In this document: positions 17,751 to 25,966 of the stretch, one piece after another | Numbering within the stretch: the first letter of the stretch is position 1 | How the letters are laid out: each line of letters begins with the position of its first letter | Assembly (NCBI GenBank): GCA_024280115.1 | Contig: JAJRQT010000181.1 | Span: 62,001-126,000 of the forward strand | Direction of reading: 5' to 3' | Source of the DNA: Bacteroidota bacterium | GTDB lineage: Bacteria > Bacteroidota > Bacteroidia > Cytophagales > Cyclobacteriaceae | Length of the DNA stretch: 64,000 bases | The notes under the pieces: model-generated | Databases searched by the model: none | Seen by the model: only the letters and a program-made list of their open reading frames with translations | What the model was told of the DNA's origin: nothing | Made by a program: the position numbers and the translations under genes

Positions 17751-18143
17751 ATGGAAGCTGTATCGAAATTAAGAAATGTTCCGACTTCACCTCGAAAAAT
17801 GAGGATGGTTGCTGACTTGATTAGAGGAAAGAAAGTAAATAGGGCATTGAGTTTATTAAAATATGAACCCAAGGAAGGAGCTGCAAGATTAGAAAAATTA
17901 CTTCTTTCCGCGATATCAAATTGGCAAAATGCCAATGAGGATACAAGGCTCGAAGATGCGGATTTATTTATAAAATCAATTACGGTTGACGGAGGAAAGA
18001 TTCTGAAGCGATTCAGGCCTGCACCGCAGGGAAGAGCTCACAGGATTCGTAAAAGATCAAATCATGTAACCTTGATCATTGATAGCTCGAATGCTGCGGA
18101 AATTGAGGAAGATATTATTGAGGATAACGACACTAAAGAATAA
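17751..18143 (+). CDS. rplV: 50S ribosomal protein L22
   Basis: L22 spans the large subunit, and its beta hairpin lines the exit tunnel. The 130 residues include SPRKMRMVADLIRGKKVNRA and the hairpin segment KRFRPAPQGRAHRIRKRSNH. A short acidic tail (EEDIIEDNDTKE) extends beyond the E. coli length of 110. rpsC follows after 2 bases. Confidence 0.97.
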   Translation: MEAVSKLRNVPTSPRKMRMVADLIRGKKVNRALSLLKYEPKEGAARLEKLLLSAISNWQNANEDTRLEDADLFIKSITVDGGKILKRFRPAPQGRAHRIRKRSNHVTLIIDSSNAAEIEEDIIEDNDTKE

Positions 18144-18145
18144 AC

Positions 18146-18883
18146 ATGGGACAAAAAGTAAATCCAACAGGTCTTAGATTGGGGATCGTGAAAGGTTGGG
18201 ATTCCAACTGGTATGGTGGTCAGAATTTCTCGGAGAAATTAGTTGAAGATCAGAAGATCAGAAAATATATTCATGCCAGAATTCCAAAAGGAGGGATTTC
18301 TAAAATTATAATCGAAAGGACTTTAAAAAGAATTACGCTTACAATTCATACTGCACGTCCCGGTGTCGTTATAGGGAAAGGTGGAGCTGAAGTAGATAAA
18401 ATTAAGGAAGAGCTTAAAAAAATCACAGGGAAAGGTGTTCAGATTAATATTTTTGAAATTAAACGCCCTGAACTTGACGCAAAATTAGTAGGTGAATCTA
18501 TCGCTCAGCAGCTAAAGGCAAGGATCTCTTATAGAAGAGCTATGAAGCAGGCAATTGCCTCTGCCATGAGGGTTGGAGCACAAGGTATAAAAATTAAAGC
18601 TTCGGGAAGACTTGGCGGTGCTGAAATGGCTCGGACCGAACAATATAAAGATGGCAGAATTCCATTGCATACTTTGAGGGCCGATATTGACTATGCTATT
18701 TCAGAATCAGAAACAGTATATGGAAAAATTGGCATAAAAGTCTGGATTTTCAAAGGGGAGGTTTATGGTAAAAGAGATCTTTCTCCGAATGTTGGAGTTC
18801 CCAACAAAGGAGGAAGAGGCCAAGGAAACCAAGGCGGAAGAAACAGGCGAAATGATTTGCCAAAAAGAAGGAGAAGAAATTAA
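18146..18883 (+). CDS. rpsC: 30S ribosomal protein S3
   Basis: S3 guards the mRNA entry channel and helps unwind mRNA. The 245 residues (E. coli 233) begin MGQKVNPTGLRLGIVKGWDS. The KH domain has ARPGVVIGKGGAEVDKI (about 72-88). The C-terminal tail is rich in Gly, Arg and Asn (for example GGRGQGNQGGRNRRND). It is coupled to rplV with a 2-base gap. Confidence 0.98.
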   Translation: MGQKVNPTGLRLGIVKGWDSNWYGGQNFSEKLVEDQKIRKYIHARIPKGGISKIIIERTLKRITLTIHTARPGVVIGKGGAEVDKIKEELKKITGKGVQINIFEIKRPELDAKLVGESIAQQLKARISYRRAMKQAIASAMRVGAQGIKIKASGRLGGAEMARTEQYKDGRIPLHTLRADIDYAISESETVYGKIGIKVWIFKGEVYGKRDLSPNVGVPNKGGRGQGNQGGRNRRNDLPKRRRRN

Positions 18884-18904
18884 GAAATAGAAAAATAGAT
18901 AGAG

Positions 18905-19324
18905 ATGTTACAGCCTAAAAGGACAAAATTTAGGAAAATGCAAAAAGGTCGTGTGAAAGGTATTGCCCAGCGCGGTCATACAATTTCCTTTGGATCTTTT
19001 GGATTAAAAGCCTTGGAGCCAGGTTGGATCACAAGTAGGCAAATTGAAGCAGCTCGTGTAGCAGTCACAAGGGCAATGAAAAGAGAAGGGCAGGTTTGGA
19101 TTAGAATTTTTCCAGACAAACCAATCACAAAAAAGCCTGCTGAAGTTAGAATGGGTAAAGGTAAAGGAGCTCCCGAATATTGGGTAGCAGTTGTGAAACC
19201 GGGAACAATTATGTTTGAGTCCGGAGGCACTTCTATAAGGCTTGCACAGGAATCTTTACGGTTAGCTGCTCAAAAATTACCTATTAAGACTCAATTTGTA
19301 GTAAGAAGAGATTACATCGAATAA
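18905..19324 (+). CDS. rplP: 50S ribosomal protein L16
   Basis: L16 contacts the A-site tRNA elbow and is added late in assembly. The 139 residues begin MLQPKRTKFRKMQKGR and carry GSFGLKALEPGWITSRQIEA and RIFPDKPITKKPAEVRMGKG. The Arg that is hydroxylated in E. coli L16 lies in the second of these conserved stretches. rpmC begins 1 base after the stop. Confidence 0.98.
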   Translation: MLQPKRTKFRKMQKGRVKGIAQRGHTISFGSFGLKALEPGWITSRQIEAARVAVTRAMKREGQVWIRIFPDKPITKKPAEVRMGKGKGAPEYWVAVVKPGTIMFESGGTSIRLAQESLRLAAQKLPIKTQFVVRRDYIE

Positions 19325-19325
19325 A

Positions 19326-19526
19326 ATGAAAAATTCGGAATTAAATACCTTGTCTGTAGAGGAGCTTAATCAAAGATTATTAAGCGAAAAGGAAATTTTG
19401 CAAAAGCAGAAGTTTGCTCATGCGATTTCCCCCATAGAAAATCCAATGAAAATTAAAGAGACAAGAAGAACTATTGCAAGGATTCTGACGCTATTAAATA
19501 CTAAGGAAACTGTTGATAATAAATAA
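19326..19526 (+). CDS. rpmC: 50S ribosomal protein L29
   Basis: L29 is a small helical protein next to L23 at the tunnel exit. The 66 residues begin MKNSELNTLSVEELNQRL and have the helical-hairpin pattern NPMKIKETRRTIARILTLLN. The gene lies between rplP and rpsQ with gaps of 1 and 2 bases, the universal order. Confidence 0.96.
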   Translation: MKNSELNTLSVEELNQRLLSEKEILQKQKFAHAISPIENPMKIKETRRTIARILTLLNTKETVDNK

Positions 19527-19528
19527 TT

Positions 19529-19786
19529 ATGGAAACCAGAAATCTTAGAAAAGAAAGGATTGGAACTGTAATGAGCAATGGCATGGAGAAATCTATAACT
19601 GTTGCGGTTCAGAGAAAGGTGAAGCATTCCATCTATGGAAAATTCATTGGTAAAACCACTAAGTTCATGGCCCATGATGAAAAGAATGAGTGTGGAGTTG
19701 GAGATACAGTCAGAATTATGGAAACAAGACCGCTCAGTAAGAACAAGCGGTGGAGATTAGTTGAAATAATAGAAAAAGCTAAATAA
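19529..19786 (+). CDS. rpsQ: 30S ribosomal protein S17
   Basis: S17 is an OB-fold primary binder of 16S rRNA. The 85 residues include RKERIGTVMSNGMEKSITVA, KHSIYGKFIGKTTKFMAHDE and VGDTVRIMETRPLSKNKRWR. The length is typical. rplN begins 1 base after its stop. Confidence 0.98.
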   Translation: METRNLRKERIGTVMSNGMEKSITVAVQRKVKHSIYGKFIGKTTKFMAHDEKNECGVGDTVRIMETRPLSKNKRWRLVEIIEKAK

Positions 19787-19787
19787 A

Positions 19788-20156
19788 ATGATTCAACAAG
19801 AGTCACGCCTCAACGTAGCCGATAATAGTGGTGCAAAAGAGGTTTTATGTATAAGAGTATTGGGCGGTACCAAAAGACGTTATGCTTCTATTGGAGATAA
19901 AATTATTGTTACCGTAAAATCAGCTCTTTCTTCAAGCTCTTTAAAAAAGGGAACCGTTTCCAGAGCAGTAGTTGTGAGAACAAAAAAGGAAGTTAGAAGA
20001 AAAGATGGTTCCTACATACGGTTTGAAGATAATGCCGTTGTATTGCTTACTCCAAATGACGAACCAAGAGGCACAAGAATTTTTGGACCTGTTGCGAGAG
20101 AATTGAGAGACAAGCAATTTATGAAAATTGTTTCTTTAGCACCAGAAGTATTATAA
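19788..20156 (+). CDS. rplN: 50S ribosomal protein L14
   Basis: L14 lies at the subunit interface and binds the silencing factor RsfS in other bacteria. The 122 residues begin MIQQESRLNVADNSGAKEVL and contain EPRGTRIFGPVARELRDKQF. Its length equals that of the family. The rplX start follows after 1 base. Confidence 0.98.
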   Translation: MIQQESRLNVADNSGAKEVLCIRVLGGTKRRYASIGDKIIVTVKSALSSSSLKKGTVSRAVVVRTKKEVRRKDGSYIRFEDNAVVLLTPNDEPRGTRIFGPVARELRDKQFMKIVSLAPEVL

Positions 20157-20157
20157 A

Positions 20158-20505
20158 ATGATAAAGAAAGTGAAAATCGGAGCAAAACTCCATATCAGAA
20201 AAGGAGACACGGCAATAGTAATTGCTGGAAATGATAAGGGTAAAAAAGGCAAGGTTTTAGAAGTTGTTAAGGAGAAAAACCGTGCAATTATTGAAGGTGT
20301 TAATATGATCACAAAACATGTTAAACCTTCTGCAAATAATCCTGAGGGAGGAATCGAAAGAACTGAAGCGCCACTGCATTTGAGTAATATTATGATTGTT
20401 GATCCTTCGAATGGAGAACCAACCAGGGTGGGGCGCAAATTGAATGATGAAGGCAAAGTGCAAAGATTTTCTAAGAAAACCGGAGAATTAATTAAAAATG
20501 GCTAA
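20158..20505 (+). CDS. rplX: 50S ribosomal protein L24
   Basis: L24 is an assembly-initiator protein with a KOW motif. The 115 residues carry HIRKGDTAIVIAGNDKGKKG (KOW, about 11-30) and EGGIERTEAPLHLSNIMIVD. Its last 8 bases overlap the rplE start, which suggests translational coupling. Confidence 0.97.
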   Translation: MIKKVKIGAKLHIRKGDTAIVIAGNDKGKKGKVLEVVKEKNRAIIEGVNMITKHVKPSANNPEGGIERTEAPLHLSNIMIVDPSNGEPTRVGRKLNDEGKVQRFSKKTGELIKNG

Positions 20506-21052
20506 TCCAACTTTAAAAGAAAAATACAATAAGGAGATCGTTCCTGCATTGAAAGAAAAATTTCAGTACAAATCTGTTATGCAGGTTCCAAAAGTACTGA
20601 AGATTTCTATTAATAAAGGTATTGGGGCAGGTGTTGCCGATAAAAAAGCTGTTGATACAGGAGTTGAAGAGTTGACTACAATTACTGGACAAAAGGCAGT
20701 TCAGACAATTGCCAAGCAATCCATTTCGAATTTTAAATTAAGAGATGGGATGGCTATTGGCGCCAGGATCACCTTAAGAGGAAATAAAATGTACGAGTTC
20801 ATCGACAGATTGATGAATGTTGCTTTACCAAGAGTAAGAGACTTCAGGGGTATCAGTGAAAAAGGCTTTGACGGCAGAGGGAATTACACATTGGGCGTGA
20901 AAGAACAAATTATTTTTCCTGAAATAAGTATAGACAAGGTAAGCAGGATTTCTGGTATGAATATTACATTCGTCACCAACGCAAATTCTGATGAAGAAGG
21001 CTATGAATTATTGAAAGCTTTCGGTCTTCCATTTGCAAATAGTAAAAATTAA
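20498..21052 (+). CDS. rplE: 50S ribosomal protein L5
   Basis: L5 binds 5S rRNA and contacts P-site tRNA. The 184 residues include VMQVPKVLKISINKGIGAGV, a conserved RGNKMYEFIDRL and DFRGISEKGFDGRGNYTLGV. The ATG at 20498 overlaps the end of rplX by 8 bases. rpsN follows after 4 bases. Confidence 0.98.
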   Translation: MANPTLKEKYNKEIVPALKEKFQYKSVMQVPKVLKISINKGIGAGVADKKAVDTGVEELTTITGQKAVQTIAKQSISNFKLRDGMAIGARITLRGNKMYEFIDRLMNVALPRVRDFRGISEKGFDGRGNYTLGVKEQIIFPEISIDKVSRISGMNITFVTNANSDEEGYELLKAFGLPFANSKN

Positions 21053-21056
21053 ATAT

Positions 21057-21326
21057 ATGGCAAGGGAATCATTAATAGCCAGAGAAAGAAAAAGAGAAAA
21101 ATTAGTTGCAAGGTACGCTGAGAAACGTGCAGCGCTCAAGGCAGCTGGTGATTATGAAGGGCTTGATAAATTACCAAAAAATTCTTCACCGGTACGATTA
21201 CACAATAGGTGTAAATTAACCGGAAGACCGAAAGGTTATATGAGAAAATTTGGTATTTCAAGAGTCACATTCAGAGAAATGGCAAATGATGGTAAAATTC
21301 CAGGAATTAAAAAGGCAAGCTGGTAA
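21057..21326 (+). CDS. rpsN: 30S ribosomal protein S14 (zinc-free form)
   Basis: S14 helps build the 30S head. I chose the ATG at 21057, giving 89 residues beginning MARESLIARERKRE; an earlier in-frame ATG overlapping rplE adds eight residues not found in the family. This is the longer form without the two CxxC pairs of zinc-binding S14: only the Cys in LHNRCKLTGRPKGYMRKFG is present. It is the last gene before an intergenic promoter at 21356. Confidence 0.96.
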   Translation: MARESLIARERKREKLVARYAEKRAALKAAGDYEGLDKLPKNSSPVRLHNRCKLTGRPKGYMRKFGISRVTFREMANDGKIPGIKKASW

Positions 21327-21355
21327 TTGATCTTTCATTTTTCATTTATATGTCT

Positions 21356-21363
21356 TATCTTTG
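21356..21363 (+). promoter_or_regulatory. Internal -7 element between rpsN and rpsH
   Basis: TATCTTTG followed by CAGGCC lies 41 bases before the rpsH start, in a 78-base gap that is unusual for this otherwise tight cluster. It matches TAnnTTTG and resembles the rpsL and rplC elements, so rpsH to rplQ probably has its own transcription start. No good TTG was found at the usual -33 distance. Confidence 0.7.
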
Positions 21364-21404
21364 CAGGCCATTTGAACAATAGTAAAAAATTAACAAAAAA
21401 ATAG

Positions 21405-21797
21405 ATGGATCCAGTCGCTGATTATCTAACAATTATAAGAAATGCTATCGAGGCAAGTCACCGGATTGTGGACATTCCGGCTTCTAGTTTAAAGAAGGAA
21501 ATAACCAAGGTTTTACATGACCAGGGTTATATTCAAAACTTTAAATTTGAAGAGGTTGGACCACAGGGGAATATAAAAATTGCTTTGAAATACAATCCTG
21601 AAACTAAGCAATCTGCTATTCAACATATAGAAAGAATAAGCAAGCCTGGTTTGAGAAAATATGTACATACGGAAGGATTACCAAGAGTTTTAAATGGTTT
21701 GGGAATAGCTATTCTCTCAACATCGAAAGGAGTAATGACATCCAAGAAAGCTAAAGAAGAACACATTGGTGGTGAAGTTTTGTGTTACGTTTATTAA
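21405..21797 (+). CDS. rpsH: 30S ribosomal protein S8
   Basis: S8 binds helix 21 of 16S rRNA and in E. coli represses the spc operon. The 130 residues begin MDPVADYLTIIRNAIEASHR and end with GIAILSTSKGVMTSKKAKEE and a C-terminal GGEVLCYVY. It is the first gene after the promoter at 21356, so autoregulation could act from here. That last point is inference. Confidence 0.98.
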   Translation: MDPVADYLTIIRNAIEASHRIVDIPASSLKKEITKVLHDQGYIQNFKFEEVGPQGNIKIALKYNPETKQSAIQHIERISKPGLRKYVHTEGLPRVLNGLGIAILSTSKGVMTSKKAKEEHIGGEVLCYVY

Positions 21798-21809
21798 TGA
21801 TTTAAGAAA

Positions 21810-22364
21810 ATGTCTCGAATAGGTAAAAAACCGGTAAAGTTAACTGAAGGAGTTAGTATTGAGGTAAAAGACGGCAATATTGTGACAGTTAAAGGTCCCA
21901 AAGGAACTTTATCTCAACTGATAGATCCTGATATTGGTGTAAAGGTTGAAGGCAGTACCCTGACAGTTACCAGACCTACTGAGCAAAAAAGACACAAAGC
22001 GATGCATGGTCTTTACAGGTCACTTATCAATAATATGGTAGAAGGCGTAAGTGTCGGATACAAGAAGGAGTTGGAACTTGTGGGTGTTGGCTATAAAGCC
22101 TCAGCACAAGGAAAGATTCTTGAACTGAATCTCGGGCATTCACATAGTATATTTTTCCAAATTCCTGAGGAACTGTCTGTTAGTGCTGAAACCAAAAAAG
22201 GGAAAAACCCTTTAGTAACGTTGGAAGGTATTGACAAACAATTGATTGGTCAGGTAGCCGCTAAAATAAGATCTCTGAGAAAGATCGAGCCCTACAAAGG
22301 TAAAGGTGTTAAATTCGTTGGTGAGGAAATCAGAAGAAAAGCTGGTAAAACTGCTGCTAAATAA
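21810..22364 (+). CDS. rplF: 50S ribosomal protein L6
   Basis: L6 is a duplicated-fold protein near the sarcin-ricin loop. The 184 residues begin MSRIGKKPVKLTEGVSIEVK and end with the second-repeat signature IRSLRKIEPYKGKGVKFVGE. The length is standard (E. coli 177). It lies between S8 and L18 with short gaps. Confidence 0.98.
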   Translation: MSRIGKKPVKLTEGVSIEVKDGNIVTVKGPKGTLSQLIDPDIGVKVEGSTLTVTRPTEQKRHKAMHGLYRSLINNMVEGVSVGYKKELELVGVGYKASAQGKILELNLGHSHSIFFQIPEELSVSAETKKGKNPLVTLEGIDKQLIGQVAAKIRSLRKIEPYKGKGVKFVGEEIRRKAGKTAAK

Positions 22365-22373
22365 TATTATAAA

Positions 22374-22724
22374 ATGTCATTTGATAAAGCTGCAAGAAGA
22401 TTAAGAATCAAGAGAGGTATCAGGAGTAGAATCCAGGGTACATCAGATCGACCAAGACTCTCGGTCTATAAAAGTAACAGTGCAATTTATGCTCAGCTTA
22501 TAGATGATCGCAATGGACATACATTATCTTCTACCAATTCAAATGAACTGGGAGAATTTAAGAATATAAACATTGAAAAATCTAAGGAAACAGGCAAAAA
22601 ACTAGCAGAAAAAGCCATTGCAAATGGCATCACTGATATTGTATTTGATAGAAATGGATATAAATATCATGGAAAATTAAAGGCATTTGCTGATGGAGTC
22701 AGGGCGGGAGGTTTAAAATTCTAA
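22374..22724 (+). CDS. rplR: 50S ribosomal protein L18
   Basis: L18 binds 5S rRNA together with L5 and L25. The 116 residues contain RIKRGIRSRIQGTSDRPRLS and the C-terminal FDRNGYKYHGKLKAFADGVR typical of the family. It lies 9 bases after rplF and 7 before rpsE. Confidence 0.97.
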   Translation: MSFDKAARRLRIKRGIRSRIQGTSDRPRLSVYKSNSAIYAQLIDDRNGHTLSSTNSNELGEFKNINIEKSKETGKKLAEKAIANGITDIVFDRNGYKYHGKLKAFADGVRAGGLKF

Positions 22725-22731
22725 GGAAACT

Positions 22732-23250
22732 ATGTCACAAAAAAGTATAAGATCAATAAAAGCCAGCGAAATTGAACTCAAAGAAAAGGTCGTTGCTATT
22801 AAAAGAGTAGCAAAGGTTGTAAAAGGAGGTCGTAGATTTAGCTTTTCAGCAATTGTGGTTGTTGGAAATGGCAATGGCGTAGTTGGTTATGGTTTAGGTA
22901 AAGCAAATGAAGTTACCGATGCAATTACAAAAGGTATCGATGATGCAAAAAAGAATCTGGTAAAAGTGCCTGTGAGAAAAGGAACTATACCACATGAAGT
23001 AATAGGCAAATATGGCGGAGGCTTGGTACTGATGAAGCCTGCTTCTCCTGGAACTGGAGTAATTGCCGGGGGTGCAATGAGAGCAGTGTTAGAAAGTGCC
23101 GGGGTAAAAGATGTGCTTGCAAAGTCAAAAGGTTCATCTAATCCTCATAATGTAGTTAAAGCTTCTTTTGATGCATTATCAAAATTAAGAGATGCCTTTA
23201 CTGTTGCCCAAACAAGGGGAATTGAATTATCTAAAGTTTTTAATGGTTAG
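22732..23250 (+). CDS. rpsE: 30S ribosomal protein S5
   Basis: S5 acts in decoding accuracy and mRNA unwinding. The 172 residues carry the double-stranded-RNA-binding segment VAKVVKGGRRFSFSAIVVVG (about 26-45), GNGVVGYGLGKANEV and ASPGTGVIAGGAMRAVLESA. It is an unbroken, standard-length copy. Confidence 0.98.
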   Translation: MSQKSIRSIKASEIELKEKVVAIKRVAKVVKGGRRFSFSAIVVVGNGNGVVGYGLGKANEVTDAITKGIDDAKKNLVKVPVRKGTIPHEVIGKYGGGLVLMKPASPGTGVIAGGAMRAVLESAGVKDVLAKSKGSSNPHNVVKASFDALSKLRDAFTVAQTRGIELSKVFNG

Positions 23251-23254
23251 AATC

Positions 23255-23431
23255 ATGGCGAAGATTAAGATAACTCAAGTAAAAAGCATATTAAAAAGAC
23301 CTAAAAATCAAAAGCTTACTATTCAGGCATTGGGATTGGGCAGAATAAATAGAACTGTTGAAGTTGAAGCCACACCTCAAATTTTGGGTATGGTGAAAAC
23401 AGTAAACCACTTAGTATCTGTAAGCGAATAA
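23255..23431 (+). CDS. rpmD: 50S ribosomal protein L30
   Basis: A 58-residue protein beginning MAKIKITQVKSILKRPKNQK, with the L30 pattern LTIQALGLGRINRTVEVEAT. I chose the ATG at 23255, 4 bases after the rpsE stop; longer in-frame options overlap rpsE and lack family similarity. It lies between S5 and L15 as expected. Confidence 0.95.
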   Translation: MAKIKITQVKSILKRPKNQKLTIQALGLGRINRTVEVEATPQILGMVKTVNHLVSVSE

Positions 23432-23435
23432 GAAG

Positions 23436-23882
23436 ATGAAGATACATACACTAAAACCTGCAGAAGGTTCTACAAAAAGTAATAAGAGGGTTGGCCGTGG
23501 ACAAGGCTCTGGAAGAGGAGGAACTTCTACAAGAGGGCACAAAGGTGCACAATCTAGATCTGGTTATTCCAGAAAGTTTGGATTTGAAGGTGGCCAGATG
23601 CCCTTGCAAAGGAGGCTTCCAAAATTTGGATTTAAGAATCGATTCAGAGTAGAGTATAAAGGGGTAAATCTCGATACCATTCAATCTCTATCTGAGAAAA
23701 TAAAGAAAGAAAAAATTGATGTACAGGTCTTAATTGACAATGGAGTAGTAAAGAAAAGTGATTTGGTCAAAATCCTTGGAAGAGGAGCGTTGACAAGTAA
23801 ACTTGATGTTACAGCTCATGCTTTCTCAGCGAGTGCTGTAGAGGCTATTGAAAAGAACGGTGGTTCGATAAGCAAGCTTTAA
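23436..23882 (+). CDS. rplO: 50S ribosomal protein L15
   Basis: L15 is a late-assembly protein with a long Gly/Arg-rich N-terminal extension that reaches into the rRNA (VGRGQGSGRGGTSTRGHKGA, about 19-38). The 148 residues end in the family fold with ALTSKLDVTAHAFSASAVEA. secY begins 1 base after its stop. Confidence 0.97.
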   Translation: MKIHTLKPAEGSTKSNKRVGRGQGSGRGGTSTRGHKGAQSRSGYSRKFGFEGGQMPLQRRLPKFGFKNRFRVEYKGVNLDTIQSLSEKIKKEKIDVQVLIDNGVVKKSDLVKILGRGALTSKLDVTAHAFSASAVEAIEKNGGSISKL

Positions 23883-23883
23883 A

Positions 23884-25197
23884 ATGAAAAAATTTTTAAC
23901 CACTCTTAAGAATATTTGGTCGATAACGGAACTTCGAGACAAGATCCTGATAACGCTTGGGTTTTTAGTCATTTACCGTTTGGGCTCTTTTATTGTATTG
24001 CCAGGTATAGACCCGGATAAACTCTCAAAATCAGTAGGAGGTTTTTTTGGTCTATTAGATACATTTCTAGGAGGGGCGTTTAGTAATGCATCAATATTTG
24101 CACTCGGGATCATGCCTTATATTTCTGCATCGATCGTAATACAGTTATTGACCGTGGCAATGCCATACTTTCAGAAAATGCAAAAAGAAGGAGAGTCTGG
24201 AAGAAAGAAGATTAATCAAATCACAAGGGTACTCACGATATTTATTACTTTATCACAGTCAGTAGCATTCGTTAAAGGAACTATTTCCAGTGATGCAATT
24301 GTAATCAACGAGACAATATTCTTTTTCTTAGCCATGATTATCCTGACTTCAGGAACTATTTTCTGTATGTGGCTCGGAGAAAAAATTACTGATAAAGGAA
24401 TTGGAAATGGAATTTCAATGCTGATTATGATTGGTATTATTTCAAGATTCCCTGCCCAAATAATTGCTGAAGGTGCTTCGAAAGGTTTGAGTGGCATGCT
24501 TCTGTTTATTTTAGAGATTGTTGCATTATTTTTTATAATAATGGCAGTTGTTGCATTGACTCAGGCTGTGAGAAAGATTCCTGTTCAATATGCAAAACAG
24601 ATAGTTGGAAATAAAGTATATGGAGGTCAGCGTCAGTACATTCCATTAAAAGTAAATTCAGCCGGAGTAATGCCAATTATTTTTGCACAGGCATTAATGT
24701 TTATCCCAGGGATGATGGGCAATTATTTTGCAGAATCAAATGATTTCTTAGCGAATATTGGCTTTGCGTTTGCGAGTTTTACATCGCCTGCGTATAACAT
24801 TCTTTTGGCTACATTAATTATAGTATTTACCTTTTTCTATACTGCAATCACGATCAACCCCACTCAGATTGCAGATGATATGAAGAGGAATGGTGGTTTT
24901 GTTCCAGGGATTAAACCTGGTAAGCAAACTTCAGAATTTATAGATGGAATTTTAACGAAGATCACTTTACCAGGATCAATATTTTTGGCCATAGTAGCCA
25001 TACTACCTGCCTTTGCAGTTATTGCAGGTGTAACCCAGGGATTTTCCATGTTTTATGGTGGAACTTCTTTGCTGATTATGGTAGGAGTGATATTGGACAC
25101 TTTACAACAAATTGAAAGTTATCTGTTGATGCGCCACTATGAAGGAATGATGAAGTCGGGAAAAATAAAAGGCAGGTCTCAGGTTGCTGTTGCATAG
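23884..25197 (+). CDS. secY: SecY protein translocase channel
   Basis: This is the channel-forming subunit of the inner-membrane Sec translocon. The 437 residues show about ten hydrophobic helices. The plug-region segment LGGAFSNASIFALGIMPYIS (about 61-80) and the cytoplasmic loop VQYAKQIVGNKVYGGQRQYI are typical. It follows rplO by 1 base. The next gene is infA after 32 bases; adk and map, often found at this point, are absent. Confidence 0.98.
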   Translation: MKKFLTTLKNIWSITELRDKILITLGFLVIYRLGSFIVLPGIDPDKLSKSVGGFFGLLDTFLGGAFSNASIFALGIMPYISASIVIQLLTVAMPYFQKMQKEGESGRKKINQITRVLTIFITLSQSVAFVKGTISSDAIVINETIFFFLAMIILTSGTIFCMWLGEKITDKGIGNGISMLIMIGIISRFPAQIIAEGASKGLSGMLLFILEIVALFFIIMAVVALTQAVRKIPVQYAKQIVGNKVYGGQRQYIPLKVNSAGVMPIIFAQALMFIPGMMGNYFAESNDFLANIGFAFASFTSPAYNILLATLIIVFTFFYTAITINPTQIADDMKRNGGFVPGIKPGKQTSEFIDGILTKITLPGSIFLAIVAILPAFAVIAGVTQGFSMFYGGTSLLIMVGVILDTLQQIESYLLMRHYEGMMKSGKIKGRSQVAVA

Positions 25198-25229
25198 ATT
25201 GAAGAGAGAATAAATATATATTATAAACA

Positions 25230-25448
25230 ATGGCTAAGCAAACTTCAATCGAGCAAGATGGTACTATAAAAGAAGCATTATCAAATGCAATGTTCCGGGT
25301 AGAGTTGGAAAATGGTCATGTGGTAGTAGCTCATATTTCTGGTAAAATGAGAATGCATTATATTAAGATCTTACCAGGTGATAAGGTTAAGCTTGAAATG
25401 TCACCATATGATCTTACTAAAGGACGAATAGTTTACAGATATAAATAA
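25230..25448 (+). CDS. infA: Translation initiation factor IF-1
   Basis: IF-1 is an OB-fold protein that occupies the A site during initiation. The 72-residue protein begins MAKQTSIEQDGTIKEALSNA and contains FRVELENGHVVVAHISGKMR and GDKVKLEMSPYDLTKGRIVY. Its length equals that of E. coli. rpmJ follows after 9 bases. Confidence 0.98.
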   Translation: MAKQTSIEQDGTIKEALSNAMFRVELENGHVVVAHISGKMRMHYIKILPGDKVKLEMSPYDLTKGRIVYRYK

Positions 25449-25457
25449 ATTTTACTG

Positions 25458-25574
25458 ATGAAAGTTAAAGCATCTGTTAAAAAGAGGAGCAATGATTGTA
25501 AGATTGTAAGGCGAAAAGGACGCGTTTACATAATCAATAAAAAAAATCCAAGGTTTAAACAAAGGCAAGGATAA
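25458..25574 (+). CDS. rpmJ: 50S ribosomal protein L36 (zinc-free form)
   Basis: A 38-residue frame runs from ATG 25458 to TAA 25574, beginning MKVKASVKKRSNDCKIVRRK and ending PRFKQRQG. This matches L36. Only one cysteine (residue 14) remains, so the zinc ribbon of the standard form is missing. This is a known variant in Bacteroidota. It fits tightly between infA and rpsM, with gaps of 9 and 2 bases. Confidence 0.95.
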   Translation: MKVKASVKKRSNDCKIVRRKGRVYIINKKNPRFKQRQG

Positions 25575-25576
25575 TT

Positions 25577-25954
25577 ATGGCTAGAATTTCAGGAGTTGAT
25601 ATTCCCGACAATAAAAGGGGAGAAATAGCATTAACATATATTTTTGGTCTGGGTAAAAGCTCGGCTCAAAAAGTATTAGATCAGGCTGAAGTAAGTAGGG
25701 ATAAGAAAGTAAAGGATTGGACTGACGAAGAATCAAACAAAATCCGATCAATTATTGCTGAAACCTATAAGGTTGAGGGGGTATTAAAATCAGAGATTCA
25801 ATTAAGTATCAAGCGGTTGTTAGACATAGGATGTTATAGAGGGTTACGTCATAGAAGAGGCCTTCCGGTCAGGGGTCAACACACAAAAAATAATTCGAGA
25901 ACAAGAAAGGGTAAAAGAAAAACTGTTGCCAATAGAAAGAAGGCAATCAAGTAA
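25577..25954 (+). CDS. rpsM: 30S ribosomal protein S13
   Basis: S13 bridges the subunits and contacts P-site tRNA. The 125 residues begin MARISGVDIPDNKRGEIALT and contain CYRGLRHRRGLPVRGQHTKN near residue 90. The C-terminal tail is strongly basic. The alpha-type cluster rpsM-rpsK-rpsD-rpoA-rplQ starts here. Confidence 0.98.
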   Translation: MARISGVDIPDNKRGEIALTYIFGLGKSSAQKVLDQAEVSRDKKVKDWTDEESNKIRSIIAETYKVEGVLKSEIQLSIKRLLDIGCYRGLRHRRGLPVRGQHTKNNSRTRKGKRKTVANRKKAIK

Positions 25955-25966
25955 TAAGAAATAAGC

